Positions 10,667 to 21,900 of a DNA stretch of 64,000 nucleotides are shown here, in pieces. Location: NCBI RefSeq assembly GCF_042477335.2, contig NC_091247.1, positions 5,788,501 to 5,852,500 on the forward strand, in the 5' to 3' direction. Position 1 is the stretch's first letter. Every line of letters starts with the position of its first letter. The DNA is from Ovis canadensis. Taxonomy: Eukaryota > Chordata > Mammalia > Artiodactyla > Bovidae. The notes below the pieces were generated by a model that was not told where the DNA came from, searched no databases, and was given only the letters and a program-made list of their open reading frames with translations. The position numbers were made by a program, and so were the translations under genes.

Positions 10667-11052
10667 AAGTCTCGTGGTGACCGACTCGGGCCTCTGCCTC
10701 CCACTGCTCGGTGCCCCACAGGGTGGGTCAGACACCCCAGGGTGCCAGGACTGCCTTGTGCACACTCCCCAGGGTGGCTGTTTTGACACGAGCAACCCCT
10801 GTTCCCCAGACAGCTCGTACCCCCAGGAACTGCACGAGACCCCGGGCAGAACCAGCCCCACTCCTGCCCAGCAGCCTGGGCATCGGGGTGGGAGAGGGGA
10901 GGCCTTCCCGCCTCAAGAGCGCACCTCCCGAGGCTGAGCCTGGGCCCTTGTTTCCTATCACGGTCCCCAGGGTCCAGTCGGTCTCAGTGGGTCTCTCTTG
11001 TGGCTGGGCTGCAGTCCTGAGGAGTGGAGACTCTTCATTCAGAAAATCGGTC

Positions 11053-11480
11053 ACTGTGCTCAAGCACTCGGTCGTGTCCCACTCTTTGCAACCCCATGGA
11101 CTGTAACCTGCAAGGCTCCTCTGTCTATGCGATTCTCCAGGCAAGAATACTGGAGTGGGTTGCCGTTTTCTCCTCCTGGGGATCTTCCCCACCCAGGGGT
11201 CAAACCCACAACCCCTGTGTCTCCTGCATTGGCAAGTGGATTCTTTACCACTTCCCTGGCTGGTAAAGAATCCGCCCACAATGCGGGAGACCTGGGTTCG
11301 ATCCCTGGGTTGGAGAGATCCCCTGTAGAAGGGAACGGCTACCCACTCCAGTACTCTGGCCTAGAGAATTCCATGGGCAGAGGAGCCGGACGGGGTATAG
11401 TTCACGGGGTCGCAAAGAGTCAGAGACGGCTGAGCAACTAAGACAACACTTCTTTACCACTGAGCCACCGGGGAAGCCCC
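11053..11480 (-). mobile_element. Bov-tA SINE (-), split by a second Bov-tA
   Basis: The outer element runs on the minus strand from actcggtcgtgtcccactc to the tRNA head gagccaccggggaagcc. It is interrupted at 11253-11449 by a plus-strand copy. The 12-bp site TTCTTTACCACT flanks the insert at 11241-11252 and 11450-11461. Confidence 0.92.
11253..11449 (+). mobile_element. Bov-tA SINE nested inside another Bov-tA
   Basis: A plus-strand Bov-tA of about 197 bp, with part of the tRNA head missing (ttccctggctggtaaagaat). The 12-bp duplicated target comes from the host SINE, so this element is the younger of the two. Confidence 0.93.
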
Positions 11481-12049
11481 ATTCAGAAAATCAGTCCCTA
11501 ACGACTGTTACTGTTAAACAAATTTACAGCTTAAGGACATAGCAGTCCCCTGAGTTGCTGTAATGAAATCCAGTATTTATCAAGTGCCTGCGTTGGGGAC
11601 CTGGTGGGGGCCAGGGGAAGTGAATGTGCCCAGTGTCCCGCCTCGGGCTGGCCTGCAAGGGGACCCCCGGGCTGGGGTGTCTGCACTGCTGGCCTGTGTA
11701 GACCGAAGTTGCGGCCCAAGGCTCCCTGGACCGTCCTTAGCATCGGTCCCCTCCACAAAGTGTCCTCGCTGACGGGCATGTGGTCCTGCCCGCTGACGGC
11801 GCTGAATCAGGCCCACGGGGACGCCGCGGGGTGAGATCCCTGAGCCAGGCCTCGGGAAGTCACCAAGGTGGCCATGGGTGCCTGCTTTCCCACGGGCCAC
11901 ACCCACACCCCAGGGGGACCCCGCTCCTCTGCCACCCAACCCAACTCCTCTGGCCCGGCTCACAGCACCGTTCCGAGGGCCGGTGACTCAGGCACCCGGA
12001 GGTTCTCAGAGCTGACAAGGGGTGCTGGCATTTTAACGACCAATAAATA

Positions 12050-12250
12050 GCTTCCCTGGTGGCTCAGCTGGTAAAGAACTGTCTGCAGTGCAGGCGACCC
12101 AGGTTCAACCCCTGGATCACAAAGATGCCCTGGAGGAGGAAATGGCAACCCACTCCAGTATTCCTGCCTGAAGAGTTCCATGGACGGAGGAGCCTGGTTG
12201 GGCTACAGTTCATGGGGTCTCCAAGAGTCAGACATGACTGAGTGACTAAA
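12050..12250 (+). mobile_element. Bov-tA SINE
   Basis: It begins gcttccctggtggctcagct and continues through ggtaaagaactgtctgcagt to atgactgagtgactaaac. Both the tRNA head and the Bov-A tail are complete. Confidence 0.92.
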
Positions 12251-13429
12251 CCTACCCAGGGGAGAATCCACATGGTAAGAGTCCCAGGGCAAGGAGGGTT
12301 CAGCTGGCACGCCTGGGAGCTCTGAGGGGGATCAGCCGACTAGGAGGCCAATGCTTCTGAAGAGGGCATTGTCCGGGCTCCCCTGGACGCCAGCAGCCTC
12401 CACCCTGGGCCCACCTGCCTTGTGCCCTGTGGTTCACACTCCCCTCCCCACAGTGTGGGCTCTGCTGTGGGCCCCCATCAGGAGGACGAGTTGGAGGTTC
12501 AGGCACTGATCAGACTTGCCCGAGGCCACGGCTGCCTTGTGGCTGAGCAGGGGAGAGTCTGACCCTAGGGGCTCACGTGAGCCTGAAGCGTGGCGGAGGA
12601 AGGCATCTGAGATCCGAGGCAGGGGCCTTACCACAGCCAGGCTGTGTCGCCCTGTGGGTTCCTGGCAGGTTCTGCCAGGGCAAAGGCCGCCGGTCAGCTT
12701 GGACATCCCGGGACACAGCCCCACCACTCCGCAGGGACGGCTTCCCAGGGAGCCTGGTGGCCCCTGGACCCCGGTGGCCCCGGGACCCCCTCCCCCACAG
12801 CCTCCTGTGCTCACTGGGGGTGCCAGGCAAAGCCTTTGCTTCTGGAAGCTGACCCTGACAGACCCCACCCGCCCTCCTACAGAGTGTCACACTTGCCGCC
12901 TCGTGTCAGTCACCCCCACGTGTTACAGTTGTTACCCCCTCCTGCCCAGGAGTGGGGCTCGTTCCCTGGAGGAAGTCCAGGGGTTTTGAGGAGCCCGGGA
13001 AGGGACTTGAAACCAATCTTTTGGGCCAGATGTCCTGGGGAGCTGCTGGCAAGCCCCTGTGGTTGGGATGTTTGGCACCAAATCTGACATCAGACTTGCT
13101 TCCGGATGCCCCAGCTCCAGGGTTGGGGTGGAGGACTCCTGATTGCCCCCAGTCTTGCCCCCTACCCCACCCACACCCAACACTTGGGACCTTCTGTGGC
13201 CACTTCTCAGAGCCCTGGACCCCGTGGCCCCCCCACCCCCACCCCCGTCCTGAACCACGCCAGGGGCTGTTCTCACAGCAGAATTGTCTTCAGCCCAGTG
13301 TGTTAACAGCCAGGTGGAACTTTCCTCCTAGGGGGAGGGAGGTGGCCCTCAGGGCTCACCCCCACCTCTGCTGTCCCCACTCTTCCCAGCCATCCCTAAG
13401 GAATTCTGCAGGGCACAGCCTGGGAACCA

Positions 13430-13520
13430 AACCGCCTCATTTGACGCCCATGGGAACTGAGGCACAGAGAGGGCAAGCATCTGGCCCAAGGCCCCAGAGC
13501 GAGTCAGTGACCCCACTGTG
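13430..13520 (-). mobile_element. MIR remnant
   Basis: Minus-strand MIR core: gggaactgaggcacagagag, then caaggccccagagcgagtca. Confidence 0.55.
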
Positions 13521-13989
13521 GGCTGCGCTTGGTCATCAACCAACACCCAATGTCACGACCAGCCAGCACTCACCAGGGAGATGAAAGGGCCCCGCACCTC
13601 CCAGCTCACATGCACACGTTCACACACGTATGCACAGGTGCACGCGTATATACACACCTGGCTCTGCACCTGCTCCAGTCGGCACACGGTGTGCCCTCTG
13701 CCTGCGCCTGCCTGCAAAGTCCTCGCCCTCACCAAGGAGGCTGAGCACACCCCTCCAAGGGGCCCGGAGGCAGCCCGCGCTGCCTGCCTCCTCTTGACCT
13801 CGTTCCTGCCACAGGCGGGGCTGGAGACAGGAGCGCCAGGACACAGCTCTGATCTCGGTGCCTTTGTCTCCCCACCCGTCACCATGAGGGGAGTAAAGAC
13901 TCTAGCCCCTTCCTCAGGTCGCTGGGAGTGGGGAAGGGTCTTTAAGGCCATCTATTCCCATGTGGGGTGATTCCCACCCCTTTCCTTAG

Positions 13990-14192
13990 CACCTCGGTCG
14001 CTCACCGGCAGAGAATCCACCTGCAATGCAGGAGCCCGAGACGCAGGTTCGATCCCTGGGTCGGGAAGATTCCCCTGGAGGAGGGAATGGCAACCCACTC
14101 CAGCATTGCCTGGAGAATGCCATGGACAGAGGAGCCTGGCAAGTCATCGTCCACGGGGTCGCAAAGAGTCAGACACCACTGAAGCAACTGAA
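13990..14192 (+). mobile_element. Bov-tA SINE
   Basis: The tRNA-derived box (ggttcgatccctgggtcggg) and Bov-A part (caacccactccagcattgcc) are present. The element ends at agcaactgaac, and its 5' head is partly diverged. Confidence 0.9.
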
Positions 14193-15659
14193 CACTCAGG
14201 CACACCAGTACCTCACAGGCAAAGCCAATGCAGGTCAGCAGGGTGAGGGCCCTGGAGCCGGAATCCACCGGGCTCAATACTCAGTCCGGCCTGAACAGCC
14301 ACCCCCAGACAACTGCCGGGCAGCCGAAGCCTCGCCAAGCCCCTGCTCACCTCGCCGCCTGGCACGCTCTGGGAAATCTAGGCTGGGCGAGGCACAGAGG
14401 CTGCGGCTGTGCTGGGCACCTCCTGCTGGTCTCCCCTGACACTGACGGTGGACGAGGAAGGGGTGGGGGAGGGGAGGGGCCAGGAGGGATGCTCCTGGGT
14501 CTGTGGGCTGCTACGGGCCAGTGGGGGCCCCCAGGAGAGCAATTCCCTGTGCTGGGCACCGGCCATGCCCCTTTGGCTGGTGCCTTGGAGAACACGCTGC
14601 CCAAGGGGCCCCGTGCCCTGGCTTAGCCCGCAGCCCACCCGCTCCCCACCCCATGCCCAGCAGGCCCCAGGGGTGCTCAGTGATCACACACAGGGCAGGT
14701 GGAGGGGCGCACCGGGCTTTGTGGGGTGAGTGCCCTGAGGTGTGAGATGCTGAGGGACCAGTGGACCCCACAGGGACCTGTGTACCCGCGGTGCGCCCCC
14801 CCCAGCCCTGTGCCCCGCTGTGGGGAGGCGGTGCAGGTGACCGCACGTGCACTCCCCACCTGGGCCTCTGAGCTCACGGGGGAAACTACCAGTGAGTGCG
14901 CGGCTGGGGAGTGACCAGCGCCAGTGCCCTCCACGACCGTGACCTTCACCCAGGCCTCGACGAGCCCCACACCGGGCTCACAGCCTCGTCTCCACGGCCT
15001 GCGGCAGAGAGGCGGACGAGGTTTGAGCATACTCGCGGGTCCGTCCATCCTTCCCCAGGTGAGGCTCAGTGGGGCCCGCCGCGCTGGGCAGTGGAGCCTG
15101 GTGGGACTGAGCCTCCCTGCAAAAAGGCACACTCTCCAGTGTTTTAGGGGGTGTGGACTTGAGAGATGGGCTGGTCTCACCCCCCTCCATGCCCTCTCAT
15201 GCTGCCCAGCTCAGCTTCCTGGCACTGATGCCCCTCGTAAGGCTCTGGAGCAGGCGACCTGTGGCACCGAACACAGCTCCTCACCTCACCCGTGCAACAG
15301 GCGAGGGTGGGCTCCAAGCCGTCTGGCCTCCTGAGTCCCCTGGGGGTGGAGGTGCTGGCCCGGGAAGCAGATCCGACAAAGGCAGGACCGTTAGGGTTCC
15401 TCCGGGCCGGGTGGGACCTCAGGGCCACACCTGTGACTCACAGTGAACGAGGCGCCCCAGCTCCTCCAAGCAAGGCTGCCTTTGCCCAAAGGGCGGCCCT
15501 GTCTGGCTTCTCATCAGACCACATCCTGTTTGTGTTGGGTCTTTTATCAACGCGGTCCACGCAGTCCATCCTTCACTACCAGGTCCCCAATGGAATCCCA
15601 GGGTCAGGAATGCGCAGCAATCAGGAGTGCCCAGGGCACGGGCCCCCTTGTGAGGGCGC

Positions 15660-15665
15660 TATATA
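15660..15665 (+). promoter_or_regulatory. QRFP: QRFP TATA box
   Basis: A TATATAAAG context lies about 30 bp before a plausible leader exon that ends in a strong donor at 15772. Core-promoter function is inferred from position. Confidence 0.65.
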
Positions 15666-15689
15666 AAGCAGGGAGCGCCCGGGAGCTGC

Positions 15690-15771
15690 ACCTCCTGGAC
15701 AAGAACCCAGAGCAGCTCTGCCCAGCCCAGCCCAGGTCCAGCCGCCCAGCTGGGAGCAGACCCTCAGCACC
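15690..15771 (+). other. QRFP: QRFP non-coding leader exon (predicted)
   Basis: The start is estimated at ~30 bp after the TATA box. The 3' end is set by CAGCACC followed by donor GTGAGTAC at 15772. It has no ATG in a useful frame. The matching acceptor is the ggaccag directly before the QRFP start codon, so all coding sequence would sit in one exon. Confidence 0.6.
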
Positions 15772-16839
15772 GTGAGTACGGCTGCTCCATTCCTGGCAGG
15801 AATCGCACTCAGGCCTCCTGCAGGTCGGGAGCTGGGCGCAGGCGGTAGGAATCCTGGGGACCCACAGGGTTGGGAAGGCCCTGAGGGGTGGTGACCGGCA
15901 CCTCATCTTGCTGCCTGGAGCAGGCAGAGATTGGCCACGGGTGCCCTCCAGGGCCCGGCACTGGGCCTCCCTCTGTCTTCTCCTGCCAAGTCCTGGATGA
16001 TGGGGCCTGAGCCCCAGCTTGTGCTGGGGTCCAGTTTTTGGTGTGGAGGTTCCAAGCTCCCACTGGATTCCTGAAGGGGTCCATGCTCCCCCCAAAGGGA
16101 AGGAGAGAAGGTGCCCCCTCTTTTGAGACCCAGAGGCTATTCCCAGGTGGACTCATCCACCAGCTGGACTCCCACCTGATCTCAAAGCTGTCTGCCTCAC
16201 TTTCTGTGGGGAGGAAAGCCCTTGAGAAAAGCCCCCACTTCACCCAGATGCTGACGGAGAGGCTTCCCTGAGACAGGTAAGAGGTTGCTCCAGTCTCAGG
16301 AGATGAGAGAGGCGTAGGAGGGCTGGATTTGGGAAGAGGAGGGAGGACATGTTTTAATATTTTTTTTAAAGCTTTTTGGGCTGAGTACATTTTGAAATGT
16401 CTTCAAGGGAGCCATTTCTGGAAAGAGCTCTGGGAGGCCGGGGCTGTCTTCTCCAGAACACGCTCCCTCTATTCCAGCCTCAGCTCTCCTCAGAGGACCA
16501 GCCAGCTCCCACCCAACGTGGTCGTTCCCAAAGAGGCTTCCTTTGCGAGGGGACGAGCAGTTACTGCCAAGGCAGGGGCACTGGGGGGAAGCTCTATTTC
16601 TGTTTCGCATCCCCATGGACCACCGTGCAGGGGGTAGAGGAGCCATTCCCGCGTCCAGCCCAATTAGACCCAGGCTTGCCTCCCAGCTTTGTCACTTACA
16701 GAACTGAGATCTTGGGCCCGTCACCCGGTTGGGGATCCTGCCTTCTCTGTAGAAGGGAATAAGGGAGGCCCTCCAGGACAGTATCAGGTGGGGATGGTTA
16801 AATTGACCTACGGTCCAAGAAGCCCCCTGGCCATTAGAA

Positions 16840-17010
16840 TCGGGAACCCTAGAGCCTCTACTTTCTAGCTGTGGGTCCTGAGCACAGTCTCTTAGCCTTT
16901 CTGACAGTTCTCTTGCCTGAAAATAAAAACGGGAATAACAGGGCTTCAAGTTAGGTTTACTGTGAAGGTAAAGTGCAACCATGCAGGCAAAGGTTTACCT
17001 CGCAGCCAGA
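16840..17010 (+). mobile_element. MIR remnant
   Basis: Plus-strand MIR-like sequence: tagctgtgggtcctgagcac, then cttagcctttctgacag and aaaataaaaacgggaataac. The Bov-A monomer inserted just downstream of it. Confidence 0.55.
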
Positions 17011-17022
17011 TTACACAGTTGG

Positions 17023-17153
17023 AGAAGGAAATGGCAACCCACTTGAGTATTCTTGCCTGGAGAAGTCCACGGACAGAGGAGCCTGGCGGGCTACACATTC
17101 CATGGGGTCGCAAAGAGTCGGACATAACTGGGCAACTATCACTGTCACTCAGG
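17023..17153 (+). mobile_element. Bov-A monomer with 11-bp target-site duplication
   Basis: A single Bov-A unit without a tRNA head (agaaggaaatggcaacccac onward). It is flanked by TACACAGTTGG at 17012-17022 and 17154-17164. Confidence 0.92.
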
Positions 17154-17748
17154 TACACAGTTGGTGCTCAGCAGGCACTGGCAAGCACTCCTCTCTGGGA
17201 GGATGTCTGAGTTAGACCGGGCCGTCAGATCTGGTTCCTGCTTTCGGGAGCAACTGGCTTCCACGTCGCAGAGACACGAGCAGAGCATCCCCGCTAAACA
17301 GCTTAACCAGACCCATTTATTATCGAGTTGAAAACGAAGAGGGGTAGATGCTATTAACTCTACCCTATGGCTCTGAGATGATACGGCCCAAGAGTCAATA
17401 ATTATAATAAGGGAAGAATGAGCCCAAATTTGCTCAGCTCTCCCAGGGCCGCCTGTAAGCCATCCCAGCGGCAGTGGTATTAGTGTGCTAAGCTGCCAAG
17501 GCCGTCAAAAGATTGCAGGAGAGGGAGAACCAGCCTAATTGGCGCGGCTGGCTCCTGAACCTGCTAAGAAAATAAAGGCCTGGTCCCCCAACGTGGTGAC
17601 ACTTCCTCACGCTGCTTGCAGGCTGGGCTCAACCGAGCCGCCAGCTCACACCTTTGACAGTGGCCTGGGTCCCCGGGAAGCATGTGCACAGCTGTGCGTG
17701 GCCCCGGGGTGCAGCCCGTAACCTCCTCCTCTCTCCCCTCTGGACCAG

Positions 17749-18153
17749 ATGCGGAACGCTTACTCCCTGCCCTACCTCCTGTTCCTGCCCCTGGGTGCCT
17801 GCTTCCCAGTGTTGGACACAGAGGAGCCCGTGGACGCCGTAGGGGGCACCGGACGTGAAATGAGCTGGACGCACCCAGCAGGGGGACGCCCCTTCCCGTG
17901 GGGCCCCCCTGGGTGGCCAAGAGCCCCGCACCCACACGCCCTGCTCATCATGGCCAAGGAGCTGCGGGCGTTGGGCAGGGCTCGTGCTGGCTTCAAGCTG
18001 CGTCTCGGGAGGCAGGACGACGGCAGCGAGGCCACTGGCCTCCTCCTGGAGGAGGCCGAGAAGGTGGGGGGCCCGTTGGGGACTCTGGCTGAGGAGCTCA
18101 ATGGCTACAGCAGGAAGAAAGGGGGCTTCAGCTTCCGCTTTGGCCGGGGATGA
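17749..18153 (+). CDS. QRFP: QRFP, pyroglutamylated RFamide peptide precursor
   Basis: The complete 134-residue precursor of QRFP/26RFa, the hypothalamic neuropeptide that activates GPR103 (QRFPR) and influences feeding and arousal. The signal peptide covers residues 1 to about 18 (LLFLPLGAC). QRFP-43 is residues 89-131: it starts with Gln89, which can form pyroglutamate, and ends KKGGFSFRF. The 26RFa form (106-131) follows Lys105. Gly132 is the amide donor. The N-terminal cleavage site is RLGR88. The precursor ends FGRG, whereas human QRFP as I recall it ends FGRR; Arg130-x-x-Arg133 still offers a minimal proprotein-convertase site. The first in-frame ATG is used and lies directly after a splice acceptor. 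Length is close to the human 136 residues. Confidence 0.97.
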   Translation: MRNAYSLPYLLFLPLGACFPVLDTEEPVDAVGGTGREMSWTHPAGGRPFPWGPPGWPRAPHPHALLIMAKELRALGRARAGFKLRLGRQDDGSEATGLLLEEAEKVGGPLGTLAEELNGYSRKKGGFSFRFGRG

Positions 18154-18955
18154 AGGGGTCAGTGATCCTGGGAAGGGCCACCCGACCCCATCCCCGCCGT
18201 TTCCACACGCTTCTCCTCTGGCCTCAAAAGACCAAGACATGAGAAGGTGTGGGGTCTTCTTATAAAGGACAACAATAGGAATTATAAAAGCAGTAGGATT
18301 GGTTAGGTGGGTGCTTACTTTTGATTTCCAACTTTGCTGAAGCAAAAAAACCCTGGATGGTGTCAAAAAGGAGCTCAAAAGACCAGAAAAGCAAGGTAAC
18401 AAGAGATACCACATCTGGCACCACCCCCTGGCAGTCTGCTGCGTTTCAGCCCCCTCCTCTGGGGGCCTGGAGCTGAGGATGCCCCTGGACCACGAATCTG
18501 AACAGGCAGAGCTGGCCGTGCTGGCTCTGGCCTAAAGGTAGGTGGCCTGAGTGATTCCGTAGGATAACCCAAGTTTTGACAGTCTCTGCCAGGACGTCAG
18601 GGGTTGACATCTGAAGTGCGACTGTGAGCGAGCACATTCCACTGGGTACAGACTGTGGTTCTGAAAGTTAACAACGGAAAAAAAAAAATCTTGTTCTCCA
18701 TCCCATTAAGACAACATCCCTCTGGCAAGAAAACCTTGCTGCGGTGTTGCAATGCCACTCGGAACCCGCTGCCCAGCCCTTCTGACAACTGTCTTCATTG
18801 GTGGTACAACGTTTGCCAAGCCGAGAAGCCTCGTGGGAGGTGAATGAGGAAGGAATATTTTTTTTTTTTTTTTTTGCTGCAGCAAGGTTGAGTGTCCAGT
18901 GTTCAGAATGTGAATGTATTGTTGTCTTTTGAAATAAAAGTTGTAGTGACTGCAA
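18154..18955 (+). other. QRFP: QRFP 3' UTR (predicted)
   Basis: Non-coding sequence from the QRFP stop to just past the AATAAA at 18933. It includes an 18-base T run at about 18859 and shows no recognised transposon. Confidence 0.45.
18933..18938 (+). terminator. QRFP: Candidate QRFP poly(A) signal (AATAAA)
   Basis: AATAAA is followed by the GT-rich sequence gttgtagtgactg. It is the first strong plus-strand signal after the QRFP stop. Confidence 0.5.
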
Positions 18956-21900
18956 ACTGTGACGGGAAGCCTGCCTGACTCTTGCCTGCAGGTCCTCTGT
19001 GCCCTGGGAACTTCGCTTCCCGAGTTTCGAGTTGCCTTGACTTTGGGGAGATGGAAATCGTTGTCTCCTGTACCCCACACACCTCTCCAGGCATCTCCTT
19101 AATTGGCAGTTGGTGAAATATCCATGGTCAGAGGTACAGGGAAAGACACACGGGGTGGTGCATTTTTCCTCTTGCGCTAGACAGCTCTTGCCCTGGTTTT
19201 CTCCAAGCGAGGAGAATTCTGAAAGCAACTGCTCTGCCCCGAGGGAAGCCCGTGCTGGGCAGCCCTGGGGCGAGGCGGAGCATCTCCTTCAAACGTGGCT
19301 TTGGTGAGTCCTGCGTTCTGACCCTAGTCAGCTTCAGCAGTCTGATGCTCCTCACTCCCTGGCTGGCTTCAACTGCCAGGACCAGAACCTGTATCGATGT
19401 TGCCATGGCAACACCTCTCCTCCTCCCTTGGGAGCCGTGGCTTGCCCCTGTTCACAATTGAATAATTCTCCATTGAGCTGTCACAATTAATTGGTAGATT
19501 CTTATTAGCCTTTTTAGAACCACACTGGGCCTGGGCCCAGCTTGGCACCTCAGAGCATTTCACAGTGCTTTTCCCGTTCTATTAGAGACTTAGGTTCCCC
19601 GGTAGCAGCTCTCAATCCTCGGCAGCCTGGAAAGTCACTTCATTAAGGGGTGACAGATCTGAGCCACAAAAAGAGGCGGGCTGACTGGGGAGCAGAAATG
19701 GGATGCGGGCAGGGGCGGGGATGCAGGAGTTGGAGCTTCGCCTTATGTTGAAGCAAGCTGCTTAGAGCACATGTCCTGGGCTCAGGGCCGTGGTGATGGG
19801 GCCGGCAGTGACGCTGAGTCTGGGAGGCACGGCGTACCTTTTGGCCTCTGCCACTGGTGAGGGAGGGAGGAGCCGGGAGGTCTGCTGCTAATGTGACAGG
19901 TTGATTGGGCAGGGGGGTGGTGGTCTTTGTGGGTGAAAGAAGCAAACACTCAGCCCTGAAGCCACGGAGGGAAAGCTCATGAAACCAGTCAAGGAAAGCC
20001 CCGCTGCGGAGGCCGTACAACACGGGGTGGCCAGAGGAGGCAGGCGGGGTCCTAGCCTGGGCTGTCACCCAGGCACGTGCTCGCACGTGCTCACTTCCAC
20101 TCAGATAGAGGGGGAGGCGAGGCAGCATCCTGGAGTAAGTACTCCAGCCCGTAGCTCATTTACACACACAAAGAAGCCAGAGAATGTGCTCGTGGCACAC
20201 CGGGGGAAACACAACAGACCAAGGGCAGAGGGACGCCCTGCAGCAAGGTCCCCTGGCCCGTGCGCTCGGCGACTTCTACTCTCGGGACTAAAGGACCACC
20301 CCCGCAGTCACTCACGGTGAGAACGGAGAACCTGGAGGTCACCGAGGGGGAAAACGCTCCCAAACGTGCTTACGCACGCTGTGGGTATGCACCGGCTGGC
20401 TTTTAATTTACTAGGATTAGGTTAACCTCGGTGGAGAAATCCGAGATAAAGCGGGGAGGGGGAGAGGGGCGGGCCTTCAAAAGTGGATAACCTGTCATTA
20501 GGCTTTCATCATTCAACAGAAATCAACAAAGCTGTCCTCTCCAGTTGCTTGTACATTCAAGCTCAATAAACCTGAAAATCAGAACAATCAAACTGCTACG
20601 GGCGTTGATCTGTTAAATCCACTCCACTGCATTTGGCTAACCTTCCTCTTTAACCTCCCCACACCTCTCGACCCCCCGGCTCTGTAAAGGCTTGGGGGTC
20701 TCTCCTGCCATCCCCACACAGCCCCCTCTCCTTGATGGAGATTACTCCCCAGATTAGTGAGGGTGAGGCTCTTCGGAAAACATCTGCTTTGGAAGCAGGG
20801 CGATTATGCTCCCCCGGTGGCCTGGCCAGCTCCACCTGGCGTGGCTGTGCTGTCCTCTGGCCCAGGCACCTGGGAGCTGACGCATTCGCTCATGTTAAGC
20901 ATTCAAGACACACACACAAAACACTCCATCTTGGTGTGCAGATCTCCAGGTATTTAGCTCTTAAAATGGATGGGGAATATTTGCCAGTATTTTCTTGCAT
21001 GTTTGAAATATTAATAAAAATGTCCAGGAAAAAAAGATGTTGGGGGCGGGAGCAATAGCAGACCATCACCAGCAGCTGCAGCAAGTGAGGGGTCAACTCG
21101 TCCCAACAGCGCCTGGCGCCAAAGATGCTGCAAGACACACACCAGGGGGGACCCAGACTCAGGCAGGGCGCTCTCACCGTCCAGGCAGGGAGCCGGGGCC
21201 CTGGGCTGAGATGGGGGGCAACCATGGAGGAGGGCTGGCACCAAAGACAGGGGACACCACGGTTGGGCAGTCTTGTCCCACCTAACATCTTCTATATGAA
21301 GACAGCACGTCGACATGGGTCCCCCACCCCGAGTGCTCAGCTGAGGAGTGCTGTCTATAAAACACCTCTGATGCCGACAGACAGGGTTGGGCGAGCTGTA
21401 GTTCTCACCTCCCCTCTTTCACGATGGAGGAGGGGAGGTGAGCTTGGCCCTGGAGCCCCGGTCTCCGCGGATCGTGCTGTGGCCATCTGGACTGTCGCCA
21501 GATGAGTCAGGCGCAGTAGGCGTTAAGCAGGCACGTGCTGTGTGACCTCGGGCTAGCTGCCGCACATCTCTGAACCTGGCTTTCCCACCCATGAAATGAA
21601 GATGGTCACAGAACCTCCCTTATTAATTCTGAAAGTGTGGGGGTTTCCCATGTGGTGCGGAGTGCACTTGGAGTGCATTTGTAGAGTAGCTAAAAGCACT
21701 CCCCTGGAAGCTGAAATTCTAAGAAAATCTTCAGTGCAACCGAACACACATCTGGAATGTGCCCCAATTCTAAGCGTGGCTGGATGAGTTTCCAGCCAGT
21801 GACACACCCATTAGCCGGCACCACCCAGGCTACGTACCCAGTGTCGCCCGCCCTCTGACCTCTTCCACCAGACCACGTGCCCGTTTAAACATCACTGTGC

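Larger units (their letters stand above)
6814..10685 (+). other. FIBCD1: Probable FIBCD1 3' UTR
   Basis: The non-coding sequence after the FIBCD1 stop contains a C-rich minisatellite immediately downstream of it and no ruminant SINE or LINE. Candidate poly(A) signals are at 8536 and 10661. How far the UTR extends is inferred, because no transcript can be seen here. Confidence 0.55.
10686..15659. other. FIBCD1-QRFP intergenic region
   Basis: About 5 kb without a recognisable gene. It contains a nested pair of Bov-tA SINEs (11053-11480), two further Bov-tA copies, a MIR and a CA-rich patch at 13610-13660. The rest is GC-rich unique sequence leading into the QRFP promoter. Confidence 0.75.
15772..17748 (+). 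other. QRFP: QRFP intron (predicted)
   Basis: About 2 kb between donor GTGAGTAC and acceptor AG at 17747-17748. It holds a MIR, a Bov-A monomer with target-site duplications, and a repeat-free, AT-rich block at about 17280-17540. Confidence 0.6.

Noticed and set aside
10044-10786. Overlapping open frames suggesting a gene between FIBCD1 and QRFP
   Set aside because: GC-rich sequence gives open frames on both strands. None resembles a known protein, and the region fits the FIBCD1 3' UTR.
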